Below the pieces are notes generated by a model, which saw only the letters and a program-made list of their open reading frames with translations, had not been told where the DNA came from and did no database searches. From JBGTFE01 sp049799955 (GTDB taxonomy: Bacteria; Acidobacteriota; Blastocatellia; Pyrinomonadales; Pyrinomonadaceae): DNA of 64,000 nucleotides. Both the position numbers and the translations under genes were made by a program. Below, piece by piece: positions 1 to 9,700 of this stretch. How positions within the stretch are numbered: the stretch's first letter is position 1; the number at the start of each line of letters is the position of its first letter. The stretch lies in the NCBI GenBank assembly GCA_049799955.1, contig JBARIW010000039.1, forward strand, positions 1 to 64,000, written 5' to 3'.

Positions 1-264
1 CCGAATCTGGCAAATCGAAGGCGAAAAATCCTGTGGCACATCGGCGCGCTCAGAAAAAAATATCACCGCGCCGAGATTTTAAAAAACGAAATCGTTAATC
101 AAAGAATCGAGTCGCTTTTTACCGCGCTTTTGCCGCACAACGCTCTACAGGAACGAACATTAAACGTAGTAACATTCCTTAATCTTTACGGCGAAAATTT
201 TGTCGATTGGGTTTATAATGCGATTGACACCGAAGAGAAAAATCATCAGATTTTATATTTGTAA
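1..264 (+). CDS. bshC: BshC-like bacillithiol biosynthesis cysteine-adding enzyme (C-terminal end)
   Basis: Open from the window edge in frame 1 to a TAA at 262-264; 87 residues are visible. The piece contains a charged helical stretch, then LPHNALQERTLN and FLNLYGENFVDWV, and ends HQILYL. The order 'ALxP...LQERxLN...FLNxYG', then a short helix and a hydrophobic xxYL end, is what I know of the C-terminus of BshC, which adds cysteine to glucosaminyl malate in the last step of bacillithiol synthesis. The catalytic part lies outside the window, so the call rests on the tail alone. Acidobacteriota are among the lineages with bsh genes. An inverted word repeat begins four bases after the stop. Confidence 0.75.
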   Translation, partial: PNLANRRRKILWHIGALRKKYHRAEILKNEIVNQRIESLFTALLPHNALQERTLNVVTFLNLYGENFVDWVYNAIDTEEKNHQILYL

Positions 265-267
265 AAA

Positions 268-370
268 AGTCCTTTGTCATTAGTCATTTGTCCTTCGCGG
301 GCTTCAGCTTTAATTATGTTCTGAATTTAAGCTCAAATTGCAAACGACAAAGGACAAAGGACTAATGACG
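268..370. repeat. Inverted word-array repeat (word like TCATTAGTCATTTGTCC)
   Basis: The left arm at 268-295 iterates 'gtcctttgtcattagtcatttg'-type words. The right arm at 344-370 is its approximate reverse complement, with about 48 bases between them. It starts four bases after the bshC stop and ends eight bases before the mutL start, so it fills the whole spacer. It could form a long hairpin in an RNA of either strand. Confidence 0.8.
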
Positions 371-378
371 AATAAAAA

Positions 379-2379
379 ATGAACAAAATCAAAATCTTAC
401 CTGACACACTTGCAAATCAAATCGCGGCGGGCGAGGTCGTCGAGCGTCCGGCTTCGGTTATCAAGGAATTGGTCGAAAATTCGATTGACGCAGGCTCGAA
501 ACGCATTCAAATCGACATTGAGCTCGGCGGCAGGCGTCTTATGCGGATTGCCGATGACGGCGAAGGAATGCTGCGCGACGACGCGATTCTGGCGTTTGAA
601 CGCCACGCCACCTCGAAAATTAAAACGCTCGAAGATTTGGGAAAAATCGAAACGCTCGGCTTTCGCGGCGAAGCGCTGGCGTCGATTGCGTCCGTTGCGA
701 AAATCGAATTGATTACAAAAACCTTCGAACTCGAAGCCGCGACTCGCGTTTATATCGAAGGCGGCAAGCTTATCGACGTAAAAGACGCGGCGCGAAGCAC
801 TGGAACGACGATTTCCGTGCGCGATTTGTTTTTCAATACGCCCGCGCGCCGCAAATTTATGCGCTCGGAGGCGACCGAAAATTATCATCTGACGAATATC
901 GTTACGCATTACGCGCTCGCGCATCCCGAAATCGCTTTTACTCTGAACAACAACGGGCGCGAAATTTTCAGGCTCGCTCCGGCAAAAAATTTACGCGAGC
1001 GCGCTTTTCAGATTTTCGGGGCAAATATGATTGAAAGCCTTCTTCCGGTTTCAGGCGGACGCGAATTTATCGCTCAGATTTCCGGTTTTGTTTCCGCGCC
1101 GAGAGAAAGACGCTCGACACGCGACGGGCAGTATTTTTTTATCAACGGGCGTTTCGTGCGCGACAAAATCATCGCGGGCGGCTTGCTCGAAGGCTTTCGT
1201 TCCATTCTGCCGCACGGCGTTTATCCGGTCGCATTTTTGTTTCTGGAAATCCCGTTCGAAGAAATCGATGTCAACGTACATCCGGCGAAAACAGAAGTTC
1301 GTTTCCGCCGTTCGGAAGCGGTTAAAGACGTAATTGCCGAGGCGATTCGCCTTTCATTGAAAAATGCCGGAATCTTGCGGGAAGAGATTTTTAACGCGGA
1401 AACGCAGAAGCGCGAAGACGTGCAAAGTTTTGAATCAAAAGCCGAAATTCAGCCGCAAACATTTGAACAAACGAGAATGGAATTTCAAAATTCAGATTCC
1501 AAATTACAAAATGAAGGCGAAAACCATGAGTTAAACGTCGAACCGGCTGAAGACAAATATCCGATGCTTCAGACCGCAGAAACAGAAGTATTTTCAAAGG
1601 ACTTCGAGCAAGCCGCGAAGAGTTTGGAAGAGACGCAAGGCAACGGAGAAACGGAAGAATCTGGAATTTGGACTTTGGACTTTGGAATTATCGAAGACCA
1701 AAAACCAAAGACCGAAAACCATTTCCGCGATTACGCCGTTCTTCCGCCGGTCGATTCCGCCGAAAAAATTCCGAAATCGATTGAGCCGGAAAATCTTTCG
1801 TCGTCAAAAATTCGCCCAATCGGGCAGCTTCACGAAAGCTTTATCATCGCGGTTGACGATGAAGGCTTGCTTTTGATTGACCAGCACGTCGCGCACGAAC
1901 GCATTTTGTTTGATAAATTCCGGCGACGCGAAAGCGAGAGAAAAATCGAATCACAAAATCTTTTGCTGCCCGAAACGCTCGATTTAACGCCCGCGCAATC
2001 CGCCGCTTTCTCGGAAATCGAAGAGGAATTGGAAAATTACGGCTTCGGATTGATGCGACTTTCGGGCAGAACGGTGGCGATAAAAGCAATCCCGACGGAT
2101 TTGCCGCCTTCGGAAGCGCGAAATCTATTCACCGAAATTCTCGACACGGTTGACCGCGAAAAGCGCGGCGGCGCAAAGGCTTCGCTAAGAGACGACATTG
2201 CCGCGAGTCTGGCGTGCAAAGCCGCCGTCAAAATCAATATGAAGCTGACGCAGGAAAAAATGCAGTGGTTGATTGACAGATTGCTGGTAACGTCGTCGCC
2301 GACGACCTGTCCGCACGGGCGACCTGTCATTTTGCGCCTGACTATGAAAGACATCGAGCGCGCTTTTCATCGAACCTAG
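379..2379 (+). CDS. mutL: DNA mismatch repair protein MutL
   Basis: 666 residues, the usual MutL length. The GHKL ATPase domain is at the N-terminus, with IAAGEVVERPASV and ELVENSIDAG near residues 15-40 and GFRGEAL near 95. The C-terminal dimerisation/endonuclease domain has DQHVAHERILFD near residue 500, ACKAAVK near 613 and CPHGRP near 643. The endonuclease signature is normally DQHAxxExxxxE; here the A is V and the final E is D, so the metal site is recognisable but altered. The linker (about 340-470) is low complexity and contains two runs of repeated words (1480-1512 and 1662-1716). It couples MutS mismatch recognition to strand nicking or excision. Its TAG stop interlocks with the convergent HAD gene. 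Confidence 0.96.
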   Translation: MNKIKILPDTLANQIAAGEVVERPASVIKELVENSIDAGSKRIQIDIELGGRRLMRIADDGEGMLRDDAILAFERHATSKIKTLEDLGKIETLGFRGEALASIASVAKIELITKTFELEAATRVYIEGGKLIDVKDAARSTGTTISVRDLFFNTPARRKFMRSEATENYHLTNIVTHYALAHPEIAFTLNNNGREIFRLAPAKNLRERAFQIFGANMIESLLPVSGGREFIAQISGFVSAPRERRSTRDGQYFFINGRFVRDKIIAGGLLEGFRSILPHGVYPVAFLFLEIPFEEIDVNVHPAKTEVRFRRSEAVKDVIAEAIRLSLKNAGILREEIFNAETQKREDVQSFESKAEIQPQTFEQTRMEFQNSDSKLQNEGENHELNVEPAEDKYPMLQTAETEVFSKDFEQAAKSLEETQGNGETEESGIWTLDFGIIEDQKPKTENHFRDYAVLPPVDSAEKIPKSIEPENLSSSKIRPIGQLHESFIIAVDDEGLLLIDQHVAHERILFDKFRRRESERKIESQNLLLPETLDLTPAQSAAFSEIEEELENYGFGLMRLSGRTVAIKAIPTDLPPSEARNLFTEILDTVDREKRGGAKASLRDDIAASLACKAAVKINMKLTQEKMQWLIDRLLVTSSPTTCPHGRPVILRLTMKDIERAFHRT

Positions 2380-3137
2380 ATGTTTGATAAGACCTTTAAA
2401 ACTTCGGCTGTATTTTTCAAATCATCAAATATAAAATCGGGTTCGTATTGAGCTAAATCCTCTTTCGGATGATTTTTGCCCGTTGCCACCGCGACGGCTT
2501 TTGCGCCGAGCGCGCGGGCGCAGGCAATGTCGTTCGGTGTGTCGCCGATAACGATGAATTGTTCGGATTTGAATTCGAAATTATAAAATTCATTAAAAAG
2601 CTTTCCGGCTTGTCTGGCTAATTCGCGCCGGTCGTGCGAGATTTCGCCGAAAGCGTTCGGTTTTCCTTCGAAATATTTCCATAGTCCGACCGATTGGAGT
2701 TTAATTTCCGCCGCGCACGAAAGATTTCCTGTTAAAAGCGCGTTTATAAAGTTCGGATTGCTGCCTGTTTCTTCTAAAATCTCGCTGACGCCTTCGAGAA
2801 TTTCGCAATGATTTTCATGTCGATTGTGGACAATCAGCATTTCTTCGCGGAAAGTTTTCAGTAGATTTTCTCTCGCGCCGAGAATTTTTTCGGGCGTAAA
2901 GCCTTCATCGCGCAAGGCTTCAAGCATAATTTGCATGTCAGTCATTCCGGAAGCCTGAATCGAGTCTAAATTTCCACGGCTGCCGTAAACTTTTTCCATC
3001 GCCGCCGCAAAGTATTCTTTATACACGCCTTGCCGGACGGAGCGCGTCAAAGTTCCGTCAATGTCCCATAATAAAATGCGAACGTTTGAATTTACGAGTT
3101 TTGAATTTTGATTTTCGATTGGTTGTGAGTCGGGCAT
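2376..3137 (-). CDS. HAD-superfamily hydrolase (phosphoglycolate phosphatase-like)
   Basis: 253 residues. HAD motif I is LLWDIDGTLT near residues 22-31 (nucleophile and acid/base Asp), motif II is the Thr in ALLTGN near 135, and motif IV is VIGDTPNDIACA near 197. The C1-cap arrangement fits a small-molecule phosphatase such as phosphoglycolate phosphatase or beta-phosphoglucomutase; the substrate cannot be read from sequence. Residues 7-18 before the HAD core come from a run of repeated AT-rich words (3084-3120), so the natural start may once have been closer to the core. The stop overlaps the mutL stop tail to tail. The start codon abuts the stop of the biotin carrier gene upstream, suggesting one transcript. 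Confidence 0.85.
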   Translation of the reverse strand: MPDSQPIENQNSKLVNSNVRILLWDIDGTLTRSVRQGVYKEYFAAAMEKVYGSRGNLDSIQASGMTDMQIMLEALRDEGFTPEKILGARENLLKTFREEMLIVHNRHENHCEILEGVSEILEETGSNPNFINALLTGNLSCAAEIKLQSVGLWKYFEGKPNAFGEISHDRRELARQAGKLFNEFYNFEFKSEQFIVIGDTPNDIACARALGAKAVAVATGKNHPKEDLAQYEPDFIFDDLKNTAEVLKVLSNI

Positions 3138-3644
3138 TTATTCAATAATTGCTAAAACATCGCCCGCGTTGACGGTTGCGCCTTCAGCAAAGCGAATTTC
3201 TTTAACGATGCCGTCTTTCGGCGATTTCATTTCGTTCTGCATCTTCATCGCTTCGACGACAATCACGCCTTCGCCCGTTTTGATTTCCGCGCCTTGTTCG
3301 GTTAAAACGCGCACGATTTTGCCCGGCATCGCCGTCTTGATTTCGGCTGAACCTTCGCCGTGTTCAGCGCCGCTTCCCGCGCCGCGCAGTCGTTTCGGGT
3401 CGGTTAAAGCGATTTCAAATTCACTGTTTTTGACTTTGACCTGAAACGGTTCGGTCGTATTAGCTCGCGGCGAAACGAAAATCTCGTAAATCTTGCCTTC
3501 GTTTTTGAATAAATAAACATTCGGCTCCGGCTCGGACGCTTCGAGTTCATAATGCCGCCCATCAATTTCGGCAAAGATTTTTTCGCCTTCGCGTTTTATT
3601 TCGATTTCGTGTTTTTCGTGATTTAGTTCGGCTTGTAATTTCAT
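3138..3644 (-). CDS. Biotin carboxyl carrier protein (biotinyl/lipoyl domain)
   Basis: 168 residues. The C-terminal 75 residues form a biotinyl domain with the biotin acceptor motif EAMKMQNE (Lys near residue 133) and flanking GKIVRVL and GDVLAIIE strands. The N-terminal half is a less conserved beta-rich region. Such free-standing carriers serve acyl-CoA carboxylases (acetyl- or propionyl-CoA) or a decarboxylase; no carboxylase subunit is in this window, so the partner is unknown. It is followed without a gap by the HAD hydrolase. EAMKM clearly indicates biotin rather than lipoate. Confidence 0.85.
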   Translation of the reverse strand: MKLQAELNHEKHEIEIKREGEKIFAEIDGRHYELEASEPEPNVYLFKNEGKIYEIFVSPRANTTEPFQVKVKNSEFEIALTDPKRLRGAGSGAEHGEGSAEIKTAMPGKIVRVLTEQGAEIKTGEGVIVVEAMKMQNEMKSPKDGIVKEIRFAEGATVNAGDVLAIIE

Positions 3645-3650
3645 AAAAGA

Positions 3651-3722
3651 AATAATTTACAGAGATGACAGAATAAACATGGATAAAATCAAATTATTTT
3701 TCTTTTCATCCCTGTAAATTTT
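3651..3722. repeat. Degenerate inverted word repeat (AATTTACAGGGATGA type)
   Basis: 'aatttacagagatga' at the left and 'tcatccctgtaaattt' at the right form imperfect arms around an AT-rich centre. It fills the gap between the biotin carrier start and the stop of the DHS-like gene. Confidence 0.5.
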
Positions 3723-4852
3723 TATCTCCGCGTCGATTTTTCGTATTCATTCTTAAGCAAATTCATAAATTCATCGCGCCTGTCGAATAATCTTTTCGGC
3801 TCGCGCGGCTCGTGTCTGGCGAGCGCGTAAGCCGTGATTATCGGCAGCGCGACGGTCGAATCGACATAACACACGACCGCGTCCGGCAATTTTTCCGGGT
3901 CAACTTTGCCCCAACTGACCGCTTCGCCCGGCGTTGCGCCCGAAAGTCCGCCTGTATCCGGGCGCGCGTCCGTTACCTGAAGAAAATAATCGTGTCCTTT
4001 TTCGTCAATTCCTAAAACTTCCTGAATCTGCGGCTCGGTCTGCAAAGCGAAATTTTTCGGGCTTCCGCCGCCTAAGATAAATATCGCGGATTTTCCGCCC
4101 TTTTTCGATTGTTTGCCTGTATGAACGACGCCGCGTTTTGCCGCGAGAACGATTGAAGCGGTTTCGTTTACGTCCAGATTCGGATTTAAGATAAGCTTTC
4201 CGCCTTGCAGCTCTTTGGCGGCGATGTTCATTCCGATGGACGAATCGCCGGGCGAAGACGTGTAAACCGGAACGCCGTATTCGTAAGCGACGGCGAGCAG
4301 GGATTTGTTTTCGAGTCCGAGCTTTCGTTCGCGCTCGCGGATGTATTTGCCGCAAAGATAGTGAAACTCGGCAGACGACATCGTTTTTTGAAATTCGTCG
4401 TGTTCAATCAGGCGGCGGAAAAACGAATCGGTGTCGAGAAGAACCGAATAATCGAAGAAAATATCGTAAATTCTGACGACCTCTTCGTCGCGCAGAACAA
4501 CGTCGGAAATCTGCGTGTTGCCCTGATGAAGCGCGAGTCCGATTCCGAAATGCGTGTCGTGATAAAGATTCGCGCCGGTCGAGATAATCCAGTCGATAAA
4601 TCCGGCTTTTATAAGCGGAATCAGCGCGGAAATTCCAAGTCCGGCTGGCGTTAAAGCGCCGGTCAGCGTAACGCCGATGGTTACGTCTTCATCGAGCATT
4701 TTGTTGGTAAACAAACGACACGCTTCACGAAGCCGCGCCGCGTTATAAGCCATAAACGATTCGTCAACCAAATCGGCTAGAGCCGTATTTTTCGCAATCG
4801 GCGTCGGGTCGATGCGTTTGCCGCTTAAAAATCTACTTTTCTTTTTCGCCAT
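3722..4852 (-). CDS. Deoxyhypusine synthase-family protein
   Basis: 376 residues from the ATG at 4850-4852 (MAKKKSRFL); the longer open frame upstream overlaps the HNH gene and was not used. It has the features of the DHS fold: VTLTGALTPAGLG near residue 60, ISTGANLYHD, YTSSPGDSSIG, and GGGSPKNF near 265, whose Lys lines up with the imine-forming Lys of eukaryotic deoxyhypusine synthase (GGG-x-x-K-H). DARPDTGGLSGA and AVSWGKV follow as in the family. Bacteria lack the eIF5A hypusine substrate, and bacterial relatives are thought to make polyamines such as homospermidine, so a polyamine role is likely. It starts four bases after the HNH gene stops, suggesting co-transcription. Confidence 0.8.
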   Translation of the reverse strand: MAKKKSRFLSGKRIDPTPIAKNTALADLVDESFMAYNAARLREACRLFTNKMLDEDVTIGVTLTGALTPAGLGISALIPLIKAGFIDWIISTGANLYHDTHFGIGLALHQGNTQISDVVLRDEEVVRIYDIFFDYSVLLDTDSFFRRLIEHDEFQKTMSSAEFHYLCGKYIRERERKLGLENKSLLAVAYEYGVPVYTSSPGDSSIGMNIAAKELQGGKLILNPNLDVNETASIVLAAKRGVVHTGKQSKKGGKSAIFILGGGSPKNFALQTEPQIQEVLGIDEKGHDYFLQVTDARPDTGGLSGATPGEAVSWGKVDPEKLPDAVVCYVDSTVALPIITAYALARHEPREPKRLFDRRDEFMNLLKNEYEKSTRR

Positions 4853-4856
4853 GTGT

Positions 4857-5828
4857 TTATATTTTGTTGCCCTTCTTTGAATTACAATTTCGACATAAAA
4901 GCTGAACGTTATTAATAGAATTAGCTCCACCCTTACTAAAAGGAATTATATGGTCAAATTCTAAATACGACATTGCTCCGCATTGAACACATTTCCCTTG
5001 GTCGCGTTGCCAAACCGCGCTTTTAATATCTTGAGCTATATGGCGTGTCTGGCTTTCCGTTTGTGGAATAAGCATCTGTCTTTTGTACATTCTTGTTAGA
5101 GTAGTAATTATAGCTTCCGTAAACAAAGGGTCATATACTGAATAATAGCCATTTCCGTTCTTAGTTGCTAATTCTAAATAAATTCCGGCAGATTGAATTT
5201 GGACTCTCATTACATTTTTCCAGAGAATCGTCCAACCGCCGTTAGATGACAGAAAATGAATCTTTTTATTTGTTACAATAAAGCGACCTGGTATTGTTCT
5301 TACAGACCGAAGATTAACCTTGTGATAGACTGCTTCTATTGCCAAACGACAAATTTCATCAGAATCTAAATGAATGTTTGTAACTACAGTCGGTAAATTT
5401 CCCTGCCTGATGTCTGAAATGGATTTAAAGCGCTTAAAACGCTCAATTAAAGGATTGGCGGATTGAGGCGGAAGTTGGAATATGTTTACAAGCCAATAGA
5501 AATATTTTGCGGAATCTTCTGAAATAAAACTGCTGGCTGAATTAAAGACAATAATTTTTTCTAAAAAATGTAGAGCATCTTCAAGAAAAAAAGCCCACGC
5601 CTCATCTTTTGAAACATTTTCTTTTTTCAATTTAGCATAAATAGGCTCAAGACTTTTTTGAAGGGAAGCATTTTGCAAATTAATCAACACGGCGGTTCTA
5701 AATTCTTGTAAAGCATTATTTCTGGATTCTTGACAGTCTTTGCAAAGTTTACTTCCTTTAAAAAATCCTACAACACTTCCTAGGAAGCTTATTTCTCGAC
5801 CACACGTTAGACAGACGGACATAATCAT
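4857..5828 (-). CDS. Zinc-ribbon, PH-like and HNH domain protein
   Basis: 323 residues. The N-terminus has a zinc ribbon (CLTCG...CKDC, residues about 4-35). The helical middle is unrecognised. Residues about 165-255 (RFIVTNKKIHFLS, ILWKNVMRVQI, ATKNGNGYYSV) resemble a bacterial PH/GRAM-like domain. The C-terminal 60 residues are an HNH motif: CVQCG, FDHIIPFSKGG, NNVQLLCRNCN. The HNH part suggests metal-dependent DNA cleavage; the front suggests tethering or sensing. The gene is visibly richer in A+T than its neighbours, which hints at acquisition. It starts three bases after the small CWC gene and is followed by the DHS-like gene. The function as a whole is unknown. Confidence 0.75.
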   Translation of the reverse strand: MIMSVCLTCGREISFLGSVVGFFKGSKLCKDCQESRNNALQEFRTAVLINLQNASLQKSLEPIYAKLKKENVSKDEAWAFFLEDALHFLEKIIVFNSASSFISEDSAKYFYWLVNIFQLPPQSANPLIERFKRFKSISDIRQGNLPTVVTNIHLDSDEICRLAIEAVYHKVNLRSVRTIPGRFIVTNKKIHFLSSNGGWTILWKNVMRVQIQSAGIYLELATKNGNGYYSVYDPLFTEAIITTLTRMYKRQMLIPQTESQTRHIAQDIKSAVWQRDQGKCVQCGAMSYLEFDHIIPFSKGGANSINNVQLLCRNCNSKKGNKI

Positions 5829-5831
5829 CTT

Positions 5832-6035
5832 TTATTCAGGAGTTACATTAGACATTTTTAAGCAATTTTCACACAAGCAATTCTGAAAAGTTTCTTTTAA
5901 CTGCGCCAAATGTTCTTCGCTCAAATCAATCTCAAAACACCAGCATTTACCTGTATTTGCGCCGCAGGAAAATTCCTTTCCGCACGATTCGCAGGTTAAT
6001 TTATCATTTGAGTTTTCGGAAATATTTTCCGTCAT
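5832..6035 (-). CDS. Small cysteine-rich CWC-type zinc protein
   Basis: 67 residues with CESCGKEFSCGA, KCWCF and CLCENCL: three Cys pairs in the spacing of the cysteine-rich CWC family, which probably binds zinc. No catalytic residues are seen. It heads a tight run with the HNH protein (three-base gap) and is AT-rich like it. The role is unknown. Confidence 0.75.
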   Translation of the reverse strand: MTENISENSNDKLTCESCGKEFSCGANTGKCWCFEIDLSEEHLAQLKETFQNCLCENCLKMSNVTPE

Positions 6036-6109
6036 TTAACTTTAAAAATAGCACAAATTTTAAACGTTTTGCTCGAAGGCAAATCAAAATTCCGCGCCGG
6101 CAAATGCGG

Positions 6110-6141
6110 AAAGCTCATCTTTTACGTAAAGATGAGCTTTT
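6110..6141 (-). terminator. Hairpin terminator after the small lipoprotein gene
   Basis: A near-perfect 13-bp stem, AAAGCTCATCTTT with AAAGATGAGCTTT, has a short loop and T-rich flanks on both sides. It lies 35 bases downstream of the lipoprotein stop and could also act on the opposite strand. Confidence 0.8.
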
Positions 6142-6175
6142 ATTTTAGCTGCCGAAAAACTTTTTGATTATGCTT

Positions 6176-6586
6176 TTACCATTTGCAGGCGTAAGTGCTG
6201 GTTGACTGTTTTGCGGATTCGATAAACTGCTTGCATTGTCCGGCAAGAGCGGTTTTGCCTTGCGGCGTCGATGCGGCGTCCTTAAAGCCTTTGCGCTGCG
6301 CTTCGAATGCGGTTTTGAGATTCGGCGCGACCTGCGGATATTTTTCTGCAATGCTGGTCAGGCAAATTTCGTATTTTTCGACATATTCATCGCATTCGGG
6401 AACGCCGGTTTTTTCGCCCGTCGAGGTCGTCTCGGTTTTTGCGACGTTGTTGGCTGGCTGTTTAGGCGAGGAAACACCGTCATTTGTTGCGGTATTCTTC
6501 GGGGTTTCCGCCTTACAGCTTGCAAACCCGATTGCGCTGCAAAGCAGGGCTGCGATTAATAATGCTTTTCCATTTAATTTCATCAT
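6176..6586 (-). CDS. Small secreted lipoprotein with conserved cysteines
   Basis: 136 residues from ATG 6584-6586, preceded by a GAGAGGA ribosome site nine bases upstream; a second ATG follows directly at 6583. The signal peptide is LLIAALLCSAIGFASC, with a lipobox-like FASC, so the mature protein is probably lipidated. A Thr/Pro/Asn-rich linker follows, then a compact domain (PECDEYVEKYEICL ... GQCKQFIESA ... YACKW) with four cysteines that could pair in the periplasm. I do not recognise a named family. Confidence 0.7.
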   Translation of the reverse strand: MMKLNGKALLIAALLCSAIGFASCKAETPKNTATNDGVSSPKQPANNVAKTETTSTGEKTGVPECDEYVEKYEICLTSIAEKYPQVAPNLKTAFEAQRKGFKDAASTPQGKTALAGQCKQFIESAKQSTSTYACKW

Positions 6587-6798
6587 AGTTTTTGTCCTCT
6601 CAAAATTTAAAATAGTAAAATTCAACCGAAAATCGGCTTAAAAAGAAGATTAAGATACATCTTCCGAAAATGCCCCACCCAAACAGGTAGTAAAATTTGA
6701 AAACTCAAATTTATTTAAATTTTTTACCGGAGGAATTATCAGGCAATAATAAGCCTGCGTGAGTTATAAAGCAAACTCGATTTAATTATTTATTAAAT

Positions 6799-9700
6799 TT
6801 ACCGGGGATTATTGAGCAGATTATTTATGATTGCCAGAAACTGCTCAAAATCAATCGGTTTTGACAGATGATTTTGAAAACCGGCTGACAGGGCGCGCTC
6901 GCGGTCTTGCGAGGAAGCGTAGGCGGTAACTGCAATCGCCGGCAAAAAATATTTGCCGTTTGTCAGCTTTCGCGCTTCGCCGATAAGCTCGTAGCCGTCC
7001 ATTTCCGGCATTCCGACATCACTGACCAGAACGTCGAAACGATGCTCCGAGATTTTCTTTAATGCATCGAGCGCGGAAACAGCGTAATGAACTTCGGCTT
7101 GCTGCGTTTCGAGCAAAATTTGCAGCGGCTGAACGCCTTCGCCGTCGTCGTCGACCAGCAAAATTTTCGCGCCTTTTATCTTTGAGTCGTTTTGAATCTG
7201 ATGAAAAACATCGTCGGGCAATACGGCTTCTTCCGAATCCTTTAAGATTGGCAGCTCGATTATAAAAGTCGAGCCGAGATTTTCGCCCGCGCTTGAAACT
7301 TCCACCTTTCCGCCGTGAAGCTCGGTCAAATGGCGAACAATCGTCAATCCCAAACCAAGTCCGCTGTGCGAGCGTTTGGTCGTGCTGTCAGCTTGCTTAA
7401 AGCGGTCGAAAATCATCGGCAGAAATTCCGGCGAGATGCCGATTCCGCTGTCTGTAACTTTTATCTGAATTTTGCTCCGGTTTTGTTTGAGAATTACGGA
7501 GATAGAGCCGCCGGAAGGTGTAAATTTGACGGAGTTGCTGAGCAGATTATTTATAATTTGCTGAAGGCGCGTGGCGTCGCCGGAGATATTTTTGTTAAGG
7601 AAATCGCTCTGAAATGAAAGTGTAATGTTTTTTTCCTGCGCCGCCGGATTGGCGGTTTCGACGGCGGCTTTGACGATTGAAACAATATCGACTTCTTCTT
7701 TTTCAATCAGCATTTTGCCGGAAATTATCCGCGAAACGTCCAGAAGGTCTTCGATTAAGTTATTTTGCAGGCGGGCGTTGCGCTCAATCGTTTCGATTGC
7801 CTGCTCTGTGCGCGGCGCGTCTAAAACGCCCGCCTTCAACATTCGCGTCCAGCCTAAGATAGCGTTGAGCGGCGTCCGAAGCTCATGCGAGAGAACCGAT
7901 AAAAATTCGTCTTTGGCGCGATTGGCTTCTTCGGCTTCGTATCTGGCATTGGCTTCGTTTTCGAGCAGGCGCACGTTTTCGATGGCGACCGCCGCCAGAT
8001 TTGCCACCATTTCGAGCGCGATTATATGCTCGTTAGTAAAAGCGTTTTCCTCGTATGCCTGAACTTCGAGCGTTCCGAGAACGCGGTTCATCACTTTCAT
8101 CGGAACGACAAGCGAAGACGCGGGGTTGATGCCGTCTTCCTGCAAGATTACGTGCGGGCGATTTTTCATCAAATCCATATAATGATTGATGACAACTGAT
8201 TTTTTGCCGAAAATCGCCTGCGAATTTGGTCCGCCGTCTTCCGTAAGCTTCATCGGCGGCAGCGCCGAAACATCGACTTCGCCTTCTTCGCCGCAGACGT
8301 AAGCGGCAATTCGAAGGCTTTTCTCCGCGTCATAAAACGATAGGAAAAACGCCGAACAGGGCATCGATGCGCGGATAAAATTACCGACCTCGCGGTAAAT
8401 CGTCAAAAGATTTCCGGCAGTTCCGAACGTCTGCGCCAGCGGAACTATGCGCGCGAGCAGCGCCTCGTAATCTTCCGCCGCGCGACGTTCGGCGGCAATC
8501 AGCTTTTCCTGCGTTTGTTTTGATTCGTGAATGTCAGTGTTCGTCCCGAACCAGCGCACGATTTTGCCCGTCGAATCGAGCACCGGAATCATCCGCGTCA
8601 GAAACCATCGGAAATTTCCGTCCGCGCCGCGTATCGGATATTCCATCTCAAACGGCTCGCCCGTATCAATCGAATGCCGCCATCGTTCCAATGTGCGCGG
8701 CAGAATTTCCGGGTCGTGCAGCGCCTGCCAGCCCAGACCTTTCATCTGGTCGAATGTCGTTCCCGTGTAATCATACCAACGCTGGTTAAACCAGAATCGA
8801 TATCCGTTGGGTTCAGCCATCCAGACAAGCTGCGGAACGGAATCGGCGAGAGTTTGGAGCTGCTGTTCGCTTTCGCGTAATTTTTCTTCGGCAATTTTGC
8901 GCTCGGTGATGTCAATTCCGATGCCGTAAAGTCTGACCGGCTCGCCTTTATCCGAATAAACCGCCTGCCCGCGACCTTCCATCCAGCGAATGCTGCCGTC
9001 GGCGTGATAAAAGCGAAACTCGATTGAATAATCGCGATGCTCCCCGACAGCCAGCGCGACCTGGTCGCGGATTCTGTCGCGGTCGTCATGGTGAACCAGC
9101 TTGTTGTAAGCGTCGAGAGTTTGCCCGAACGCGCCTTTTTCCAGACCGAAAATTTCTTCGAGTTCCTCGCTCCAGATAACGATGCCGGTCGCCACGTCGC
9201 GTTCCCACGCGCCCATCCGGCTGCTTTGCATCGCCAGCGAGAGCATCAACTGGTTTTGGCGCAGGATTTCTTCGTTTAAATTTCTTTCGGTAATATCACG
9301 GACGATTTTAGAAGCGCCGATGATATTTCCGGCTTCGTCCTGAATCGGCGAAACGGTCAGCGCGATGGCAATATCAGTTTCGTCTTTGCGCCGGCGAATC
9401 GTTTCAAAATGCTCAATCGCCTCGCCTCGCCTGATGCGTTCGAGAATAAATTTCTCTTCGTTAAGCAGGTGCGGCGGGATAAGAGTTATTACGGGCTTTC
9501 CGATAATTTCCTCAGCCGTATAGCCGAAAATTTTTTCCGCCGTCTTATTCCAGCTTGTAATAATTCCATTTAAATCCTTGCTGATAATCGCATCCTCCGA
9601 AGATTTTACGATTGATGCCAGATAAGCTGTTGCTCTTTCCGTTTCTTTGCGTTGGGAAACGTCGCGGGCGACGCCGATAAAATAATGGTTTCCTTCCTGA

